Below the pieces are notes generated by a model. It saw only the letters and a program-made list of their open reading frames with translations, had not been told where the DNA came from and searched no databases. A stretch of 64,000 nucleotides of DNA from Isoperla grammatica (lineage: Eukaryota > Arthropoda > Insecta > Plecoptera > Perlodidae): contig OX246737.1 of assembly GCA_945910005.1 (NCBI GenBank), positions 81,751,477-81,815,476 of the forward strand, read 5' to 3'. Numbering within the stretch: position 1 is the stretch's first letter; each line of letters begins with the position of its first letter. Made by a program: the position numbers and the translations under genes. This document shows positions 33,587 through 47,143 of the stretch, one piece after another.

Positions 33587-33892
33587 CTTAAGTAGTTTAA
33601 TTATGGCATGACCCGCACCATACATGACAAATACGACGGAGAGAATTCGCAAATGCCTATACATCTGTAATTTACAAAATACTAGTGACAAATGATGATC
33701 ACCTTCATAGACCGAGTAATGTAAGTCGCGAGGTTGAATTCTCTCCCATTAACTACACTCAGAGTATGTTGTGTAAAGTAATTGGGTAACGAAAACGAAG
33801 GTCACCTTCACGTGCCCCGGGTCGTGTTAAAATAATGCATACTCTGAGGTACGCACGGACATACTGAGACGCAACGGGGGCAAGCGAAGCAG
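33587..33892 (+). other. Spacer with inverted repeat, copy B
   Basis: Same as 9507-9812, including the CTCAGAGTATG and CATACTCTGAG arms (33758-33768 and 33838-33848). Confidence 0.5.
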
Positions 33893-34108
33893 ATGACATC
33901 CGCCATCGTGCCGCTGACAGAGAGAGAGGGACTCGACAATGCGGTATGTATGTCAGTGGTTGTGCTACCCAAACAAACAATACCCTATACTAACAATAAA
34001 TCTTTCCTGTTGCAGTCACCCGCTGTATGCGCGACAACCAGTTCCGTGTACATCTCCATGCGGTTCAACGTCTCGTCAACACATCTACCCACGTCGACGT
34101 CGGTATGA
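33893..34108 (+). CDS. Possible small spliced gene with a 72-bp intron, copy B
   Basis: Identical layout to 9813-10028: exon to 33943, intron 33944-34015 with GTATGT donor, TACTAAC branch-like motif and TTGCAG acceptor, then a second exon to TGA at 34108. Spliced and unspliced frames are both open. No domain recognised. Confidence 0.35.
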   Translation: MTSAIVPLTEREGLDNAVCMSVVVLPKQTIPYTNNKSFLLQSPAVCATTSSVYISMRFNVSSTHLPTSTSV

Positions 34109-34149
34109 CACATCCGTTGTCACATTAGTTCTTCTGCATCATGTAAATA

Positions 34150-35340
34150 TCATTGGATTCTACACACAAGACATTCATCAGACCGTTTCTAGACGACGCA
34201 TTTACATCAACAAACGTGACTAGAAAATATACAAGTAAAACCTTATGTAACAAATGTATACATTGTTACCTATATGTTGGCGACACGTCCATTCTTTGGA
34301 TCGAGATCCACAAAAACAATATTATCGTCAACTAGAACGACACAAACATTTACAAACGTAGGGAAATGCACGGTATTGAAGGGTACACTCGATGGCAAGA
34401 GCTGAATCGAGTAGGTTCTCCATAAGAGTGTGTCTTCAACTCTGTGTAAAACTACAATGTGGTATTTAATAATAACCAATGGACATCAGTCGTTACATTA
34501 GTCACGTTCCTCCACGAGCTCCCTCGCTCTCCTACATCGTGTGAAAAACATTCCATTCTGCACACAAGCCAATCGTCTGATTGTTTCAATACGACGCAAT
34601 AACATCATCAAACAAGACATGAAAATTAAAAAAAAAAACACAATATTACACATGTATTCATTGTTACCTACATGTTGTCGACACGTCCATTCTTTGAAAT
34701 AGAGATCCAATTTAAGATTAATGTCGTCACCTAGGACGGCAAAAACACGTACAAACGTAGGGAATTGCACGGCTTTGAAGGGTACACTCGATGACTAGAG
34801 CTGAATCGAGTAGGTTCTCCATACGAGTGTTGTCTTCAACTCTGTGTACATCCACAATGCGGTATTTAGTAATAACCAATGAACGTGTCGACATTACTTT
34901 GTAAACTATTTCAAATTGTGTTCTAATAATGTATATACACAAATATATACAAATGTATTATGTGAATATCATTCAATTCTACACACAAAACATTCGTCCA
35001 AACATTTCAATACGACGCAATAACATCAACAAACGAGAAAAGAAAATTTACATGTAAAACAAATTGAAACAAAGGTTTTCATTGTTATGTATAATATGTT
35101 GCCGACACGTCCATTCTTTCGGATAGAGATCCACATTAATATTTTTGTCGTCACCTAGGACGGCACAAACACGTACAAACGTAGGGAATTGCACGGCAAT
35201 GAAGGGTACACTCGATGGCTAGAGCTGAATCGAGTAGGTTCTCCATACGAGTGTGTCTTCAACTCTGTGTACATCCACTATGCGGTATTTAATAATAACC
35301 AATGTACGTGTCGACATTATTTTGTAAACTATTTAAAATT
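34150..35340 (+). repeat. Three copies of a roughly 400-bp direct repeat, copy B
   Basis: Counterpart of 10070-11260 with the same GAGCTGAATCGAGTAGG and CGACACGTCCATTCTTT words in each unit and minor indels relative to copy A. Confidence 0.9.
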
Positions 35341-35643
35341 GTGTTCAATAAATGTATAGACAAAAATACATACAACACAAGAATTATTATTGTAATTTCC
35401 ACTTAGATACATGTAATTTCAAAAAAATTTATTCTAATAATAAATCACAAATGAATACAATTTAACACGTCATCGTTGTACATTACTGCCAATGATCTAC
35501 ATTTTCCGATATCACGAGTTGATTGCAAAGTGATTACAAACATTTACAATGCTAATGATGTAAATTAAAAAAAAAAAAAAATATAATAGCATAGTATATA
35601 AAGTTCAAGAGTCAAGTGTGAATAGGCAAGCGGCCGGCAACCA

Positions 35644-35671
35644 GAGAAGCGCGCTGCACGGAACGCTTCTC
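35644..35671 (+). other. Right-terminal hairpin of copy B
   Basis: GAGAAGCG (35644-35651) and CGCTTCTC (35664-35671), the same stem as in copy A with a changed loop. Homology with copy A ends one base later. Confidence 0.75.
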
Positions 35672-35672
35672 G

Positions 35673-35825
35673 CTCGATTAAATTTTTTTACATCACTTTG
35701 AAAATTTTTAAACATTACTTTTTTTTTTTCAAATTTTTTAAATTTTTAATTTAAACTACTTTTTTCAAGTTTTACAAAAAGTCGGGTTATCGAAAATTTT
35801 CCAAACACTTAGAAATTTTCAAAGT

Positions 35826-35864
<39 letters not shown>

Positions 35865-36037
35865 ACAACTTTCAAGTTTCTTTCTTAAAAAAAGTATCAA
35901 CGACAGTTTGACATGACATGTACATAGAAAAACTTGAACATTTTTCTATCACTTAAAATTTTTCCTCATGAATTTTTTTTTTTCAAATTTTTTAAATTTT
36001 TTTCATTATTCCAACCGACAAGTTTTCCAACAAGTGA

Positions 36038-36071
<34 letters not shown>

Positions 36072-36168
36072 GACAACTACCCAAAAAAGTCGAGTTTTCC
36101 ATAAAGTGACGTGCCCCAACAGTGACGCCAGCGGCGGCTCAAGGCCGCTTTAGCGGTCTTGTCTATAG
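35673..36168 (+). repeat. Partial unit: AT-rich tail plus 3' module after copy B
   Basis: AT-rich family sequence with a long T-run (about 35827-35857) and an A-run (36040-36069), then the GCGGC/GCCGC hairpin module. It replaces the non-matching stretch 11593-12010 of copy A. Confidence 0.7.
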
Positions 36169-38634
36169 TCAATCTTTCGGTAGTCCCCGCCCTCGAGCTC
36201 GGGCCGCCTCGTCGTGACGCCACAAACCCTCGGCATGCCCTCGAAAGTGACTTTTTTCCCCGACCTATCGCTACAGTCTTCATCGTCGTGCTTTTCTCTA
36301 CACGTGGGTATTTTTTTTGACTTTCTACCCCCTCAACTTTTCCACCCCCGACGTGTTTAATGTCGCAAAGTGTGCGTATTTGGGTCTGTTGTATTGCGAA
36401 AAAATTTGTAAAAAATTTAAATGTTTTTTTGGGAATTTTTTTGACTCTTTAAGTGTGATTAGAATTGAATGGAGCATCTTTTTGTCATGAACGTTTTTCG
36501 TAAAAAGTGTCCCGTTAAAACGTTATTAGCACCCAAACTCGAAAAATGTTCGAGTTTAGATTTGACGATTTTGGTACGTTTTTAACGCGTCACATTCAAA
36601 CGGCCCTGCCCGTCGAACCAAACGACATATAACGTTCGTTTTTGTTTTGTTACCGACGCTTACCATCTGGGTAACTACACTTTGGAAATTTTTTGGATTT
36701 GTCCCGGAACTTTCGTCAATCAAATTGTGAACATTTGGTACCGTCGGCCGAAAAAATCGGTTAGTAACACTTTTCTCCCACATTTGTTTTTTGCGAAAAT
36801 AATTGACTTTTTCATTTTAAAGAACTTTCAAAAACGAGAATTATTAGGGGTCACTTTTTTGAATTTCGTCCCTGTTCCTTAGTTATGGGCACTTTTCCAT
36901 TTTCACGACACGGTTTCAGTTTTTATTTTTTTGCGTCAAGTTGGTACTTTTGAAATGGGTTTTTTTTCTTTAGGCCGATGCTGAATACTTGCCCGTACAG
37001 GGGGATGAAAAAACATTTTCGAAAAGTCACCCCTAAACCGAATGACTGACGTTCGCGCAACGCACTTTTCACGGCGATCTAAAAACACGCATACAAAAGT
37101 TTTTGTTTTGTATATTAAAGGTGTTTTAAATATGCCATACAACAAAACTTTGTATTTAGTATCAATAAATGGACATTTATCTGTACAAAAATGTTAACAT
37201 AAAAAATTAGACTTTACGGGTGTCCGAGTTACGGTGCTTTAACGGATTTCATGCGTGCCGTGTTTTTGCCGGAATTTGTCTATGAGAATTTTTCAATGTC
37301 GTCAAAAAGCAAGTTTGAATTTTTTTTAATTTTTTTTGACCAAAATGGTGGGGTCTCATGGCTATTGACGACATATTGAACGTACCCGGACGTACCCGGC
37401 ACGTACAGTCTCAGATATTTTTTGGCAGTAACAGCTAATTGTGTAATTTTGATTTCTTAAATTTCAGCTTTGAACGTCCCCCAAATGTACCGTTTTGAAT
37501 TTGGACAATCCATTTTGGTATCATCTGAAAGAGTGTTTCAATACCTTTTTAAGCATGTGCATTGTTTTGACTACACGTTTTCCGGGCCGTACCGGGAAGC
37601 TTTTGAACGTGCTAAAATTTTAATTTTTGGTTTTTGACCGCCCAAAGTACGAATTAGTTATGACTTTTTTCTGAATTTTTTGTCGGAATAACTTTTTTAC
37701 ATTCCTAATGAAATATGTTTAGTTTTTATTTTATCAAAAAAACTCAAAACACTACAACGGTGGGGTGCCGTATACATTGATGTAATCTGAAGATGATCAA
37801 TTTCGACACGCACATTTGGCCTAAATGGCTTATTGTAGGAGACCTGTATGACTTACAGACTTTGTGTTAACTTTTTATTAAAACGGGATTCAATATTAAA
37901 TATACGAGATCTTTAAATCACCAAAAAATTTTAACCCAGACTTTTTATAGGCGGCCGTGTTACACGATGCTTAACGAATAAAATGCCCAATGTTGTAGCA
38001 TAGCATACAGAGTTCAAGTGTCCAGTGCCATATGGGTCCTCGATTCGATTCCCACATTTTCTAAGTCTTTAAAAATTTTCAACATGAAAATAATTTTTTA
38101 CGAAAATTTTAGTTTTTTAATCTTTTCAACTTTTTTCAAGCTTTACAAAATATGGGGTACTTGAAAATTTTTCAAACACTTAGAAATTTTTCAACATGAA
38201 TTTTTTTTTCTTTTTTTAGAATCACACAACTTTCAAGTTTCTTTCAAAAGTATCTACGACCAATTAACATGACATGTACATAGAAAAACTCGAAAATTTT
38301 TCAATCATTTTAAAAATTTTCAACATGGAAATAATTTTTTTCGCACATTTTAATTTTTAAATTTTTTCAACTTTTTTCAAGTTTTCCGAAAAATGGGTTA
38401 CTTGAAAATTTTTCAAACACTTAGAAATTTTTCAACATGAATTTTTTTTTCTTTGTTCAGAATCACACAACTTTCAAGTTTCTTTCTTAACTCAAGTATC
38501 TACGACAGTTTGACATGACATACATAGAAAAACTCGAAAATTTTTCTATCACATTAAAAATTTTTCGACATGAATTTTTTTTTGTTCAAATTTTTTTTTT
38601 CTTTTTTCCAACCGACAAGTTTGCCAACAAGTGA

Positions 38635-38668
<34 letters not shown>

Positions 38669-38764
38669 GACATTTTCCAAAAAAGTCGAGTTTTCCAAAA
38701 AGTGACCTGCCCAAACGTGACAGCCAGCAGCGGCTCAAGGCCGCTTTAGCGGTCTTGTCTATAG
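36169..38764 (+). mobile_element. Non-autonomous 2.6-kb unit U1'
   Basis: Essentially identical to U1 and U2. Leader word at 36990, A-run at 38637-38666, GC hairpin before 38764. Confidence 0.75.
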
Positions 38765-41230
38765 TCAATCTTTCGGTAGTCCCCGCCCTCGAGCTCGGGC
38801 CGCCTCGTCGTGACGCCACAAACCCTCGGCATGCCCTCGAAAGTGACTTTTTTCCCCGACCTATCGCTACAGTCTTCATCGTCGTGCTTTTCTCTACACG
38901 TGGGTATTTTTTTTGACTTTCTACCCCCTCAACTTTTCCACCCCCGACGTGTTTAATGTCGCAAAGTGTGCGTATTTGGGTCTGTTGTATTGCGAAAAAA
39001 TTTGTAAAAAATTTAAATGTTTTTTTGGGAATTTTTTTGACTCTTTAAGTGTGATTAGAATTGAATGGAGCATCTTTTTGTCATGAACGTTTTTCGTAAA
39101 AAGTGTCCCGTTAAAACGTTATTAGCACCCAAACTCGAAAAATGTTCGAGTTTAGATTTGACGATTTTGGTACGTTTTTAACGCGTCACATTCAAACGGC
39201 CCTGCCCGTCGAACCAAACGACATATAACGTTCGTTTTTGTTTTGTTACCGACGCTTACCATCTGGGTAACTACACTTTGGAAATTTTTTGGATTTGTCC
39301 CGGAACTTTCGTCAATCAAATTGTGAACATTTGGTACCGTCGGCCGAAAAAATCGGTTAGTAACACTTTTCTCCCACATTTGTTTTTTGCGAAAATAATT
39401 GACTTTTTCATTTTAAAGAACTTTCAAAAACGAGAATTATTAGGGGTCACTTTTTTGAATTTCGTCCCTGTTCCTTAGTTATGGGCACTTTTCCATTTTC
39501 ACGACACGGTTTCAGTTTTTATTTTTTTGCGTCAAGTTGGTACTTTTGAAATGGGTTTTTTTTCTTTAGGCCGATGCTGAATACTTGCCCGTACAGGGGG
39601 ATGAAAAAACATTTTCGAAAAGTCACCCCTAAACCGAATGACTGACGTTCGCGCAACGCACTTTTCACGGCGATCTAAAAACACGCATACAAAAGTTTTT
39701 GTTTTGTATATTAAAGGTGTTTTAAATATGCCATACAACAAAACTTTGTATTTAGTATCAATAAATGGACATTTATCTGTACAAAAATGTTAACATAAAA
39801 AATTAGACTTTACGGGTGTCCGAGTTACGGTGCTTTAACGGATTTCATGCGTGCCGTGTTTTTGCCGGAATTTGTCTATGAGAATTTTTCAATGTCGTCA
39901 AAAAGCAAGTTTGAATTTTTTTTAATTTTTTTTGACCAAAATGGTGGGGTCTCATGGCTATTGACGACATATTGAACGTACCCGGACGTACCCGGCACGT
40001 ACAGTCTCAGATATTTTTTGGCAGTAACAGCTAATTGTGTAATTTTGATTTCTTAAATTTCAGCTTTGAACGTCCCCCAAATGTACCGTTTTGAATTTGG
40101 ACAATCCATTTTGGTATCATCTGAAAGAGTGTTTCAATACCTTTTTAAGCATGTGCATTGTTTTGACTACACGTTTTCCGGGCCGTACCGGGAAGCTTTT
40201 GAACGTGCTAAAATTTTAATTTTTGGTTTTTGACCGCCCAAAGTACGAATTAGTTATGACTTTTTTCTGAATTTTTTGTCGGAATAACTTTTTTACATTC
40301 CTAATGAAATATGTTTAGTTTTTATTTTATCAAAAAAACTCAAAACACTACAACGGTGGGGTGCCGTATACATTGATGTAATCTGAAGATGATCAATTTC
40401 GACACGCACATTTGGCCTAAATGGCTTATTGTAGGAGACCTGTATGACTTACAGACTTTGTGTTAACTTTTTATTAAAACGGGATTCAATATTAAATATA
40501 CGAGATCTTTAAATCACCAAAAAATTTTAACCCAGACTTTTTATAGGCGGCCGTGTTACACGATGCTTAACGAATAAAATGCCCAATGTTGTAGCATAGC
40601 ATACAGAGTTCAAGTGTCCAGTGCCATATGGGTCCTCGATTCGATTCCCACATTTTCTAAGTCTTTAAAAATTTTCAACATGAAAATAATTTTTTACGAA
40701 AATTTTAGTTTTTTAATCTTTTCAACTTTTTTCAAGCTTTACAAAATATGGGGTACTTGAAAATTTTTCAAACACTTAGAAATTTTTCAACATGAATTTT
40801 TTTTTCTTTTTTTAGAATCACACAACTTTCAAGTTTCTTTCAAAAGTATCTACGACCAATTAACATGACATGTACATAGAAAAACTCGAAAATTTTTCAA
40901 TCATTTTAAAAATTTTCAACATGGAAATAATTTTTTTCGCACATTTTAATTTTTAAATTTTTTCAACTTTTTTCAAGTTTTCCGAAAAATGGGTTACTTG
41001 AAAATTTTTCAAACACTTAGAAATTTTTCAACATGAATTTTTTTTTCTTTGTTCAGAATCACACAACTTTCAAGTTTCTTTCTTAACTCAAGTATCTACG
41101 ACAGTTTGACATGACATACATAGAAAAACTCGAAAATTTTTCTATCACATTAAAAATTTTTCGACATGAATTTTTTTTTGTTCAAATTTTTTTTTTCTTT
41201 TTTCCAACCGACAAGTTTGCCAACAAGTGA

Positions 41231-41265
<35 letters not shown>

Positions 41266-41361
41266 GACATTTTCCAAAAAAGTCGAGTTTTCCAAAAAGT
41301 GACCTGCCCAAACGTGACAGCCAGCAGCGGCTCAAGGCCGCTTTAGCGGTCTTGTCTATAG
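38765..41361 (+). mobile_element. Non-autonomous 2.6-kb unit U2'
   Basis: Second near-identical unit after copy B. Leader word at 39586, A-run at about 41233-41263, GC hairpin near 41330-41345. Confidence 0.75.
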
Positions 41362-43961
41362 TCAATCTTTCGGTAGTCCCCGCCCTCGAGCAAAGCGCGG
41401 CTTTTACGTTTTCCCCGCACCTCGGCATGCCCTCGAAAGTGAGTTTTTTCCCACATCTGTCGCTACAGTCTTCATCGTCGTGCTTTTCTCTACACGTGGG
41501 TATTTTTTTCGAGTACGTCCGTGTACGTCTTCATACACGTCGGACGTGTTTAATGTCGCCAAGTGTGCGTATTTGGCTCTGTTGGATTGCGGTAAAAATT
41601 GTAAAAAATAGTAATGATTTTTTTGGGACAGTTTTGACTCTTTAAGGGTGATAACAATTGAATGGAGCATCTTTTTGTCATGAACTTCTTTCGTAAAAAG
41701 TGTCCCGTTAAAAAGTTATTAGCACCCAAACTCGAAACATTTTCGAGTCTAGATTTGACGATTTTGGTACCTTTTTAACGTGTCACATTCAAACGGCCCT
41801 GCCCGTCGAACCAAACGAGATATAACGTTCGTTTTTGTTTTGTTACCGACGCTTACCATCTGGGTAACTAGATTTTGGAAATTTTTTGAATTCGTCCCGG
41901 AACTTTCGTCAATCAAATTGTGAACATTTGGTAATGTGCGTTTTTAAAAAGCGCGTGGAAGGCTTTTATTCCACATTTTTGATTTAACAACTTTCTAGTC
42001 TTTTTCATTTTAAAGCACGTACATTAATCTTGATTAAATACTCGTGAAATTTTAAATTTCGTCCCGGATGCTTAGTTATGGGCACTTTTCGATTTTCACG
42101 ACACGGCTTCAGTTTTGATTTTTTTGCGTCAAGTTGGTACTTTTAAAATGGGTTTTTTTTCTTTAGGCCGATGCTGAACCCTTGCCCGTACAGGGGGATG
42201 AAAAAACATTTTCAAAAAGTCACCCCTAAACCGAATGACGGACGTTCGCGCAAGGCACTTTTCACGGCGATCAAAAAACACGCATACAAAAGTTTTTGTT
42301 TTGTATATAAAAGGTGTTTAAAATATGCCATACAACAAAACTTTGTATTTAGTATCAATAAATGGATAATTATCTATAAGAAAATGTTAACATCAAAAAT
42401 TAGACTTTACGGGTGTCCAAGTTACGGTGCTTTAACGGATTTCATCCGTGCCGTGTTTTTGCCGGAATTTGTAAATGAGAATTTTTCAATGTCGTAAAAA
42501 AGCATGTTGGAATTTTTTTTTATTTTTTTTGACCAAAATGGTGGGGTCTCATGGCTATTGACGTCTTATTAAACGTACCCGGTCGTACCCAGCACGTATA
42601 GTCTCAGATATTTTTTGGCAGTAACTGCTAATTGTGTAATTTTGATTTTTTAATTTTCGTCTTAGAACGTCCCCCAAATGTACCGTTTTGAATTTGGCCA
42701 ATCCATTTTGGTAACATTTGAAAGTGCGTTTCATTTCCTTTCTTTACATGTGCATTTTTTTGGCGACACGTTTTCCGGGCCGTACCGGGAAGCTTTTGAA
42801 CGTGCTAAAATTCTACTTTTTGGTTTTTGACCCCCCCAAGTACGAATTTGTTTTGAAGTTTTTCGGAATTTTTTGTCGGAATAACTTTTTTACATTCTTA
42901 ATGAAATATAATTACTTTTTAATTTTTCAAAAAAGCTCAAAACACGACGACGGGGGGGTTCCGTACCCATTGATGTAATCTAGAGATGATCAATTTCGAC
43001 ACGCACATTTGGCCTTAATGGCTTATTGTAGGCGACCTGTATGACTTACAGACTTTGTGTTAACTTTTTTAAAAAGCGTGATTCAATATTAAATATACGA
43101 GATCTTTAAATCACCGAAAAAGTTCAACCCGGACTTTTTATAGGCGCCCGTGTTACACGATGCTAAACGAATAAAATGCCCAATGTTGTAGCATAGCATA
43201 CAGATTCAAGTGTCCAGTGCCATTTGGGTCCTCGATTCGAATCCCACATTTTCTAACACTTTAAAAATTTTCAACATGAAAATAATTTTTTACCAAAATT
43301 TTAATTTTTTTATTTTTTCAAGTTTTTTCAAGTTTTCCAAAAAATTGGGTACTTTAAAATTTTTCTAACACTTAAAAATTTTTAGACATGAATTTTTTTT
43401 TTTTTTTTTAGATTCACACCATTATCAAGTTTCTTTCTTTACATTAGTATCTACGACAGTTTTACATGAAATGTACATAAAAGAAGTCGAACATTTTTCT
43501 AACACTTTAAAAATTTTCAACATAAAAATAATTTTTAACCAAAATTTTAATTTTTTAATTTTTTCAAGTTTTTTCGAGTTTTCCTAAAAATGGGGTACTT
43601 GAAAATTTTTCACACACTTCGAAATTTTTCAACGAAATTTTTTTTTAACGTTTTTCACAATCACACAACTTTCAAGTATCTTTCTTAACTCAAGTATCTA
43701 CGACCAATTAACATGAAATTTACATGATATGTACATGGAAAAACTCGAAAATTTTTCAATCACTTTAAAAATTTTCAACACGAATTTTTTTTTTTTAATT
43801 TTTTTTTTTTTCTTTTTTCCAACAGACAAGTTTTCCAAAAAGTGACTAAAAAAAAAAAAAAGTGACAAATTCCCTAAAAAGTCGAGTTTTCCATAAAGTG
43901 ACTCATCCCAACAGTGACGCCAGCGGCGGCTCAAGGCCGCGTCAGCGGTCTTGTCTATATA
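41362..43961 (+). mobile_element. Diverged unit U3'
   Basis: Same organisation (start, leader word at 42183, AT-rich tail, short A-run at 43848-43861, GCGGC/GCCGC hairpin) but with many substitutions against U1'/U2', notably in the first 180 bp. Its 3' end reads TCTTGTCTATA like the others. Confidence 0.75.
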
Positions 43962-46127
43962 TTATCTTTCGGTAGTCCCCGCGCTCGAGCTCGCGCGGCC
44001 ATTCCGCTACCCCCAAAACCCTCGGTACGCCCACGCACGCGACCATTTTCCCACATCTGTCGCTACAGAATTGACCGCCTGGCCTTTCTCTTCACGTGGG
44101 TATTTTTTTCGACCCTGTGCGTCAACCCCTTTTCAAACCCCGACGAGTTTAATGTCGCAAAGTGTGCGTATTTGGCCATGTCCAAGTGCGGTAAAAATTG
44201 TAAAAAATAGTAATTATTTTTTGAGGATTTATTTCACTTTTTAAGTATGATTAAAATTGAATGGAGCATCTTTTTGTAATGAAAGGTTTTCGTATAAAGT
44301 GTCCCGTTCAAAAGTTACGGGCACCCAAACACGAACAATGTTCGACGTCTCGATTTGACGGATTTGGTACCCGTTTAATGTGTCACATTCAAACGGCTCT
44401 GCCCGTCGAACCAAACGAGATATAACATTCTGGTTTGTTTTGTTACCGGCGCTTACCCTTTGGGTAATTGGGTTTTGAAACATTTTGGATTCGTCCCGGA
44501 ACTTTCGCCAATCAAATTGTGTACATTTGGTAAAGTGTGTTTTTAAAAAGCGCGGGGAAGGCTTTTTTTCCACAGTTTTGAATCAAAAACTTTCTCGATT
44601 TTTTCATTTTAAAAAGTAACCACAAAACTTGATTATTAACGAAGCGATTTTTGAATTTCGCCCCGGTTCCTTAGTTATGGGCACTTTTCCATTTTTACGA
44701 CACGGCTTCGGTCGTGATTTTTTTGCGTCAAGTTGGTACTTTCAAAATGGGTTTTTTTTCTTTAGGCCGATGCTCAAAGCTTGCCCGTACAGGGGCATAA
44801 AAGAACATTTTCAAAAAATCACCCTCTAACCGAATGACAGACGTTCGCGCAAAGCACTTTTCACGGCGATCTGCAAACACGAATACAAAATGTTTGTTTT
44901 TGTATATTAAAAGTGTGTTTTAAATGCCATCTAATACATTGTTGTGTTTAGTATTAATAATTGGACATTTGTCTATTGGAAAACGTTACTATCAAAAATT
45001 AGACTTTACGGATGTCCGAGTTATGATGCTTTAACGGATTTCATCCGCCCGTGTTTTTGCGGGAATTTGTCTATGAGAATTTTTTAATGTCGTAAAAAAC
45101 CATGTTAGAATTTTTTGTTATTTTTGATTTTCCGTTTCGTGGGTATCCGAAGGTGTGGTTGACATATTTAAGGTACCCGGACGTACCTGTAACGTACCGG
45201 TTTTGTTATTTTTTAGCGTCATTGGTTAGATGTGTAATTTTGATTACTTAAATTTCAGCTTTGAACGGCCCTGGTATGTCCCGTTATGAAATCGAACAGC
45301 CCATTTTGGTATCATCGAAAAGTGCGTTTCTTTACCTTTCTGTACATGTGCATATTATTGACGACACACTTACCGGGACGTACCGGGAAGCTTTTGAACG
45401 TGCGGATTGTAGAACTCGAAAAATTTTCTAACACTTTAAAATATTTCAACATGAAAATAATTTTTTACCAAAATTTTAATTTTTTCATTTTTTCAAGTTT
45501 TTTCAAGTTTTCCAAAAAATGGGGTACTTGAAAATTTTTCAAACACTTAGAAATTTTGAAACATGAAATTTTTTTTTCTTTTTTTAGAATCACACAATTT
45601 TCAAGTTTCTTCTTTACATAAGTATCTACGACCAATTACCGTGACATGTACATAGAAAAACTCGAAAATTTTTCCATCACTTAAAAATTTCAACATGAAA
45701 ATAATTTTTTACCAAAATTTTAATTTTTTCATTTTTTCAACTTTTTTCAAGTTTTCCAAAAAGTGGGCTACTTGAAAATTTTTCAAACACTTAGAAATTT
45801 TTCAACATGAATTTTTTTTTTCATTTTTCAGAATCACACAACTTTTAAGTTTCTTTCTTTACATAAGTATCTACGACACTTTGACGTGAAATGTACATAG
45901 AAAAGCTCGAACATTTTTCCATCACTTTAAAATTTTTCGACATTTTTTTTCGACTTTTTTTTTCAAATTTTTTTTTTCTTTTTTCCAACTGAAAAGTTTT
46001 CCAAAAAGTGACACCAAAAAAAAAAAAAAAAAAAAAGTGACAATTTCCAAAAAAGTCGAGTTTTCCAAGAAGTGACCTGCCCAAACGTGACAGCCAGCAG
46101 CGGCTCAAGGCAGCGGAGCGGTCTTGT
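43962..46127 (+). mobile_element. Most diverged unit U4', end of the array
   Basis: Shorter (about 2.2 kb); leader word at 44782. The middle segment is cut at about 45415, where the leader joins the AT-rich tail directly. The terminal module is mutated (AAGGCAGCGGAGCGGTCTTGT) and is followed by unrelated host DNA (AGGCAGTATATATTAC), giving the outer right boundary of the whole complex. Confidence 0.72.
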
Positions 46128-46245
46128 AGGCAGTATATATTACTGTATTATGGGAAGGCGTTTTCCACAGGCAGTATTGGGCCTCACTGAGTGCATCTTT
46201 AACAGTAAGAACAACACACACAAATGTAATAGTGCCATTCATTAA

Positions 46246-46376
46246 ATATCGTTTCCACTTATCCCTTCGTACATGACGCTGGATACCATTTATATATAAA
46301 TGTTTTTATATGTTATGAACGATGCTATGCGAGCGATGTTATGCGTCATGAACGAAAGGATAAGTGGAAACGATAT
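46246..46376. repeat. Inverted repeat, 33-bp arms
   Basis: Arms 46246-46278 and 46344-46376 are complementary at 31 of 33 positions (ATATCGTTTCCACTTATCC against its complement), separated by 65 bp. May be a foldback element or MITE fragment. It abuts the (TTATA)n tract. Confidence 0.85.
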
Positions 46377-46763
46377 TATATTATGTTATATTATATTATA
46401 TTATATTATATTATATTATATTATATTATATTATATTATATTATATTATATTATATTATATTATATTATATTATATTATATTATATTATATTATATTATA
46501 TTATATTATATTATATTATATTATATTATATTATATTATATTATATTATATTATATTATATTATATTATATTATATTATATTATATTATATTATATTATA
46601 TTATATTATATTATATTATATTATATTATATTATATTATATTATATTATATTATATTATATTATATTATATTATATTATAATATATTATATTATATTATA
46701 TTATATTATATTATATTATATTATATTATATTATATTATATTATATTATATTATATTATATCG
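46372..46763. repeat. (TTATA)n microsatellite
   Basis: About 390 bp of uninterrupted pentanucleotide, with a single phase break near 46680 and decay at the right end. Open frames across it are artefacts of the repeat. Confidence 0.97.
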
Positions 46764-46787
46764 TATTACATTATATTTTATATATAT

Positions 46788-46901
46788 GATAGTTGAGATT
46801 TTTCGGGTTGACTGCCGTGCTCTTTCTTGAGAAAATTTCTTGAAACAAACAACAAACAATCAAAAAGAGCGCGGCAGTCAACCCGAAAAATCTCAACTAT
46901 C
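46788..46901. repeat. Near-perfect 38-bp hairpin
   Basis: Arms 46788-46825 and 46864-46901 match at 37 of 38 positions around a 38-nt spacer. The arms contain GGGTTGACTGCC and its complement. Possible foldback MITE or hairpin RNA source; no target-site duplication is obvious in the TA-rich flank. Confidence 0.85.
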
Positions 46902-46937
46902 ACATTCAAAGGTCCGCGAAAACCTACGAGTTACCCT

Positions 46938-47025
46938 TTATATATATATATATATATATATTTAAAGGATACATTTTACGGTTTAACCAATCCAAATTTT
47001 ATTTAAAAATGTAAAATGTATCCTT
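46938..47025. repeat. (TA)n tract and 15-bp inverted repeat
   Basis: A TA run (about 46939-46961) is followed by AAGGATACATTTTAC (46965-46979) and its exact complement (47011-47025), with 31 bp between. Confidence 0.8.
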
Positions 47026-47083
47026 ACTTTACATATTGCAACCAACAAAATCTAAAAAATCATATATATATATATATACATAA

Positions 47084-47084
<1 letters not shown>

Positions 47085-47143
<59 letters not shown>

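Larger units (their letters stand above)
24502..35672 (+). mobile_element. Autonomous Helitron-like element, copy B
   Basis: Collinear with copy A from TTGTTCACG at 24502 to the hairpin at 35644-35671. The downstream parts match nearly base for base, whereas the left 400 bp differ noticeably more. It carries the intact transposase gene, the same repeat families and the same right hairpin, then a different right flank (CTCGATTAAA). Both copies have uninterrupted reading frames, so both are young. Confidence 0.75.

Noticed and set aside
46300..46830. Frames of 105-176 aa rich in Ile/Leu/Tyr
   Set aside because: Pure translation of the (TTATA)n tract.
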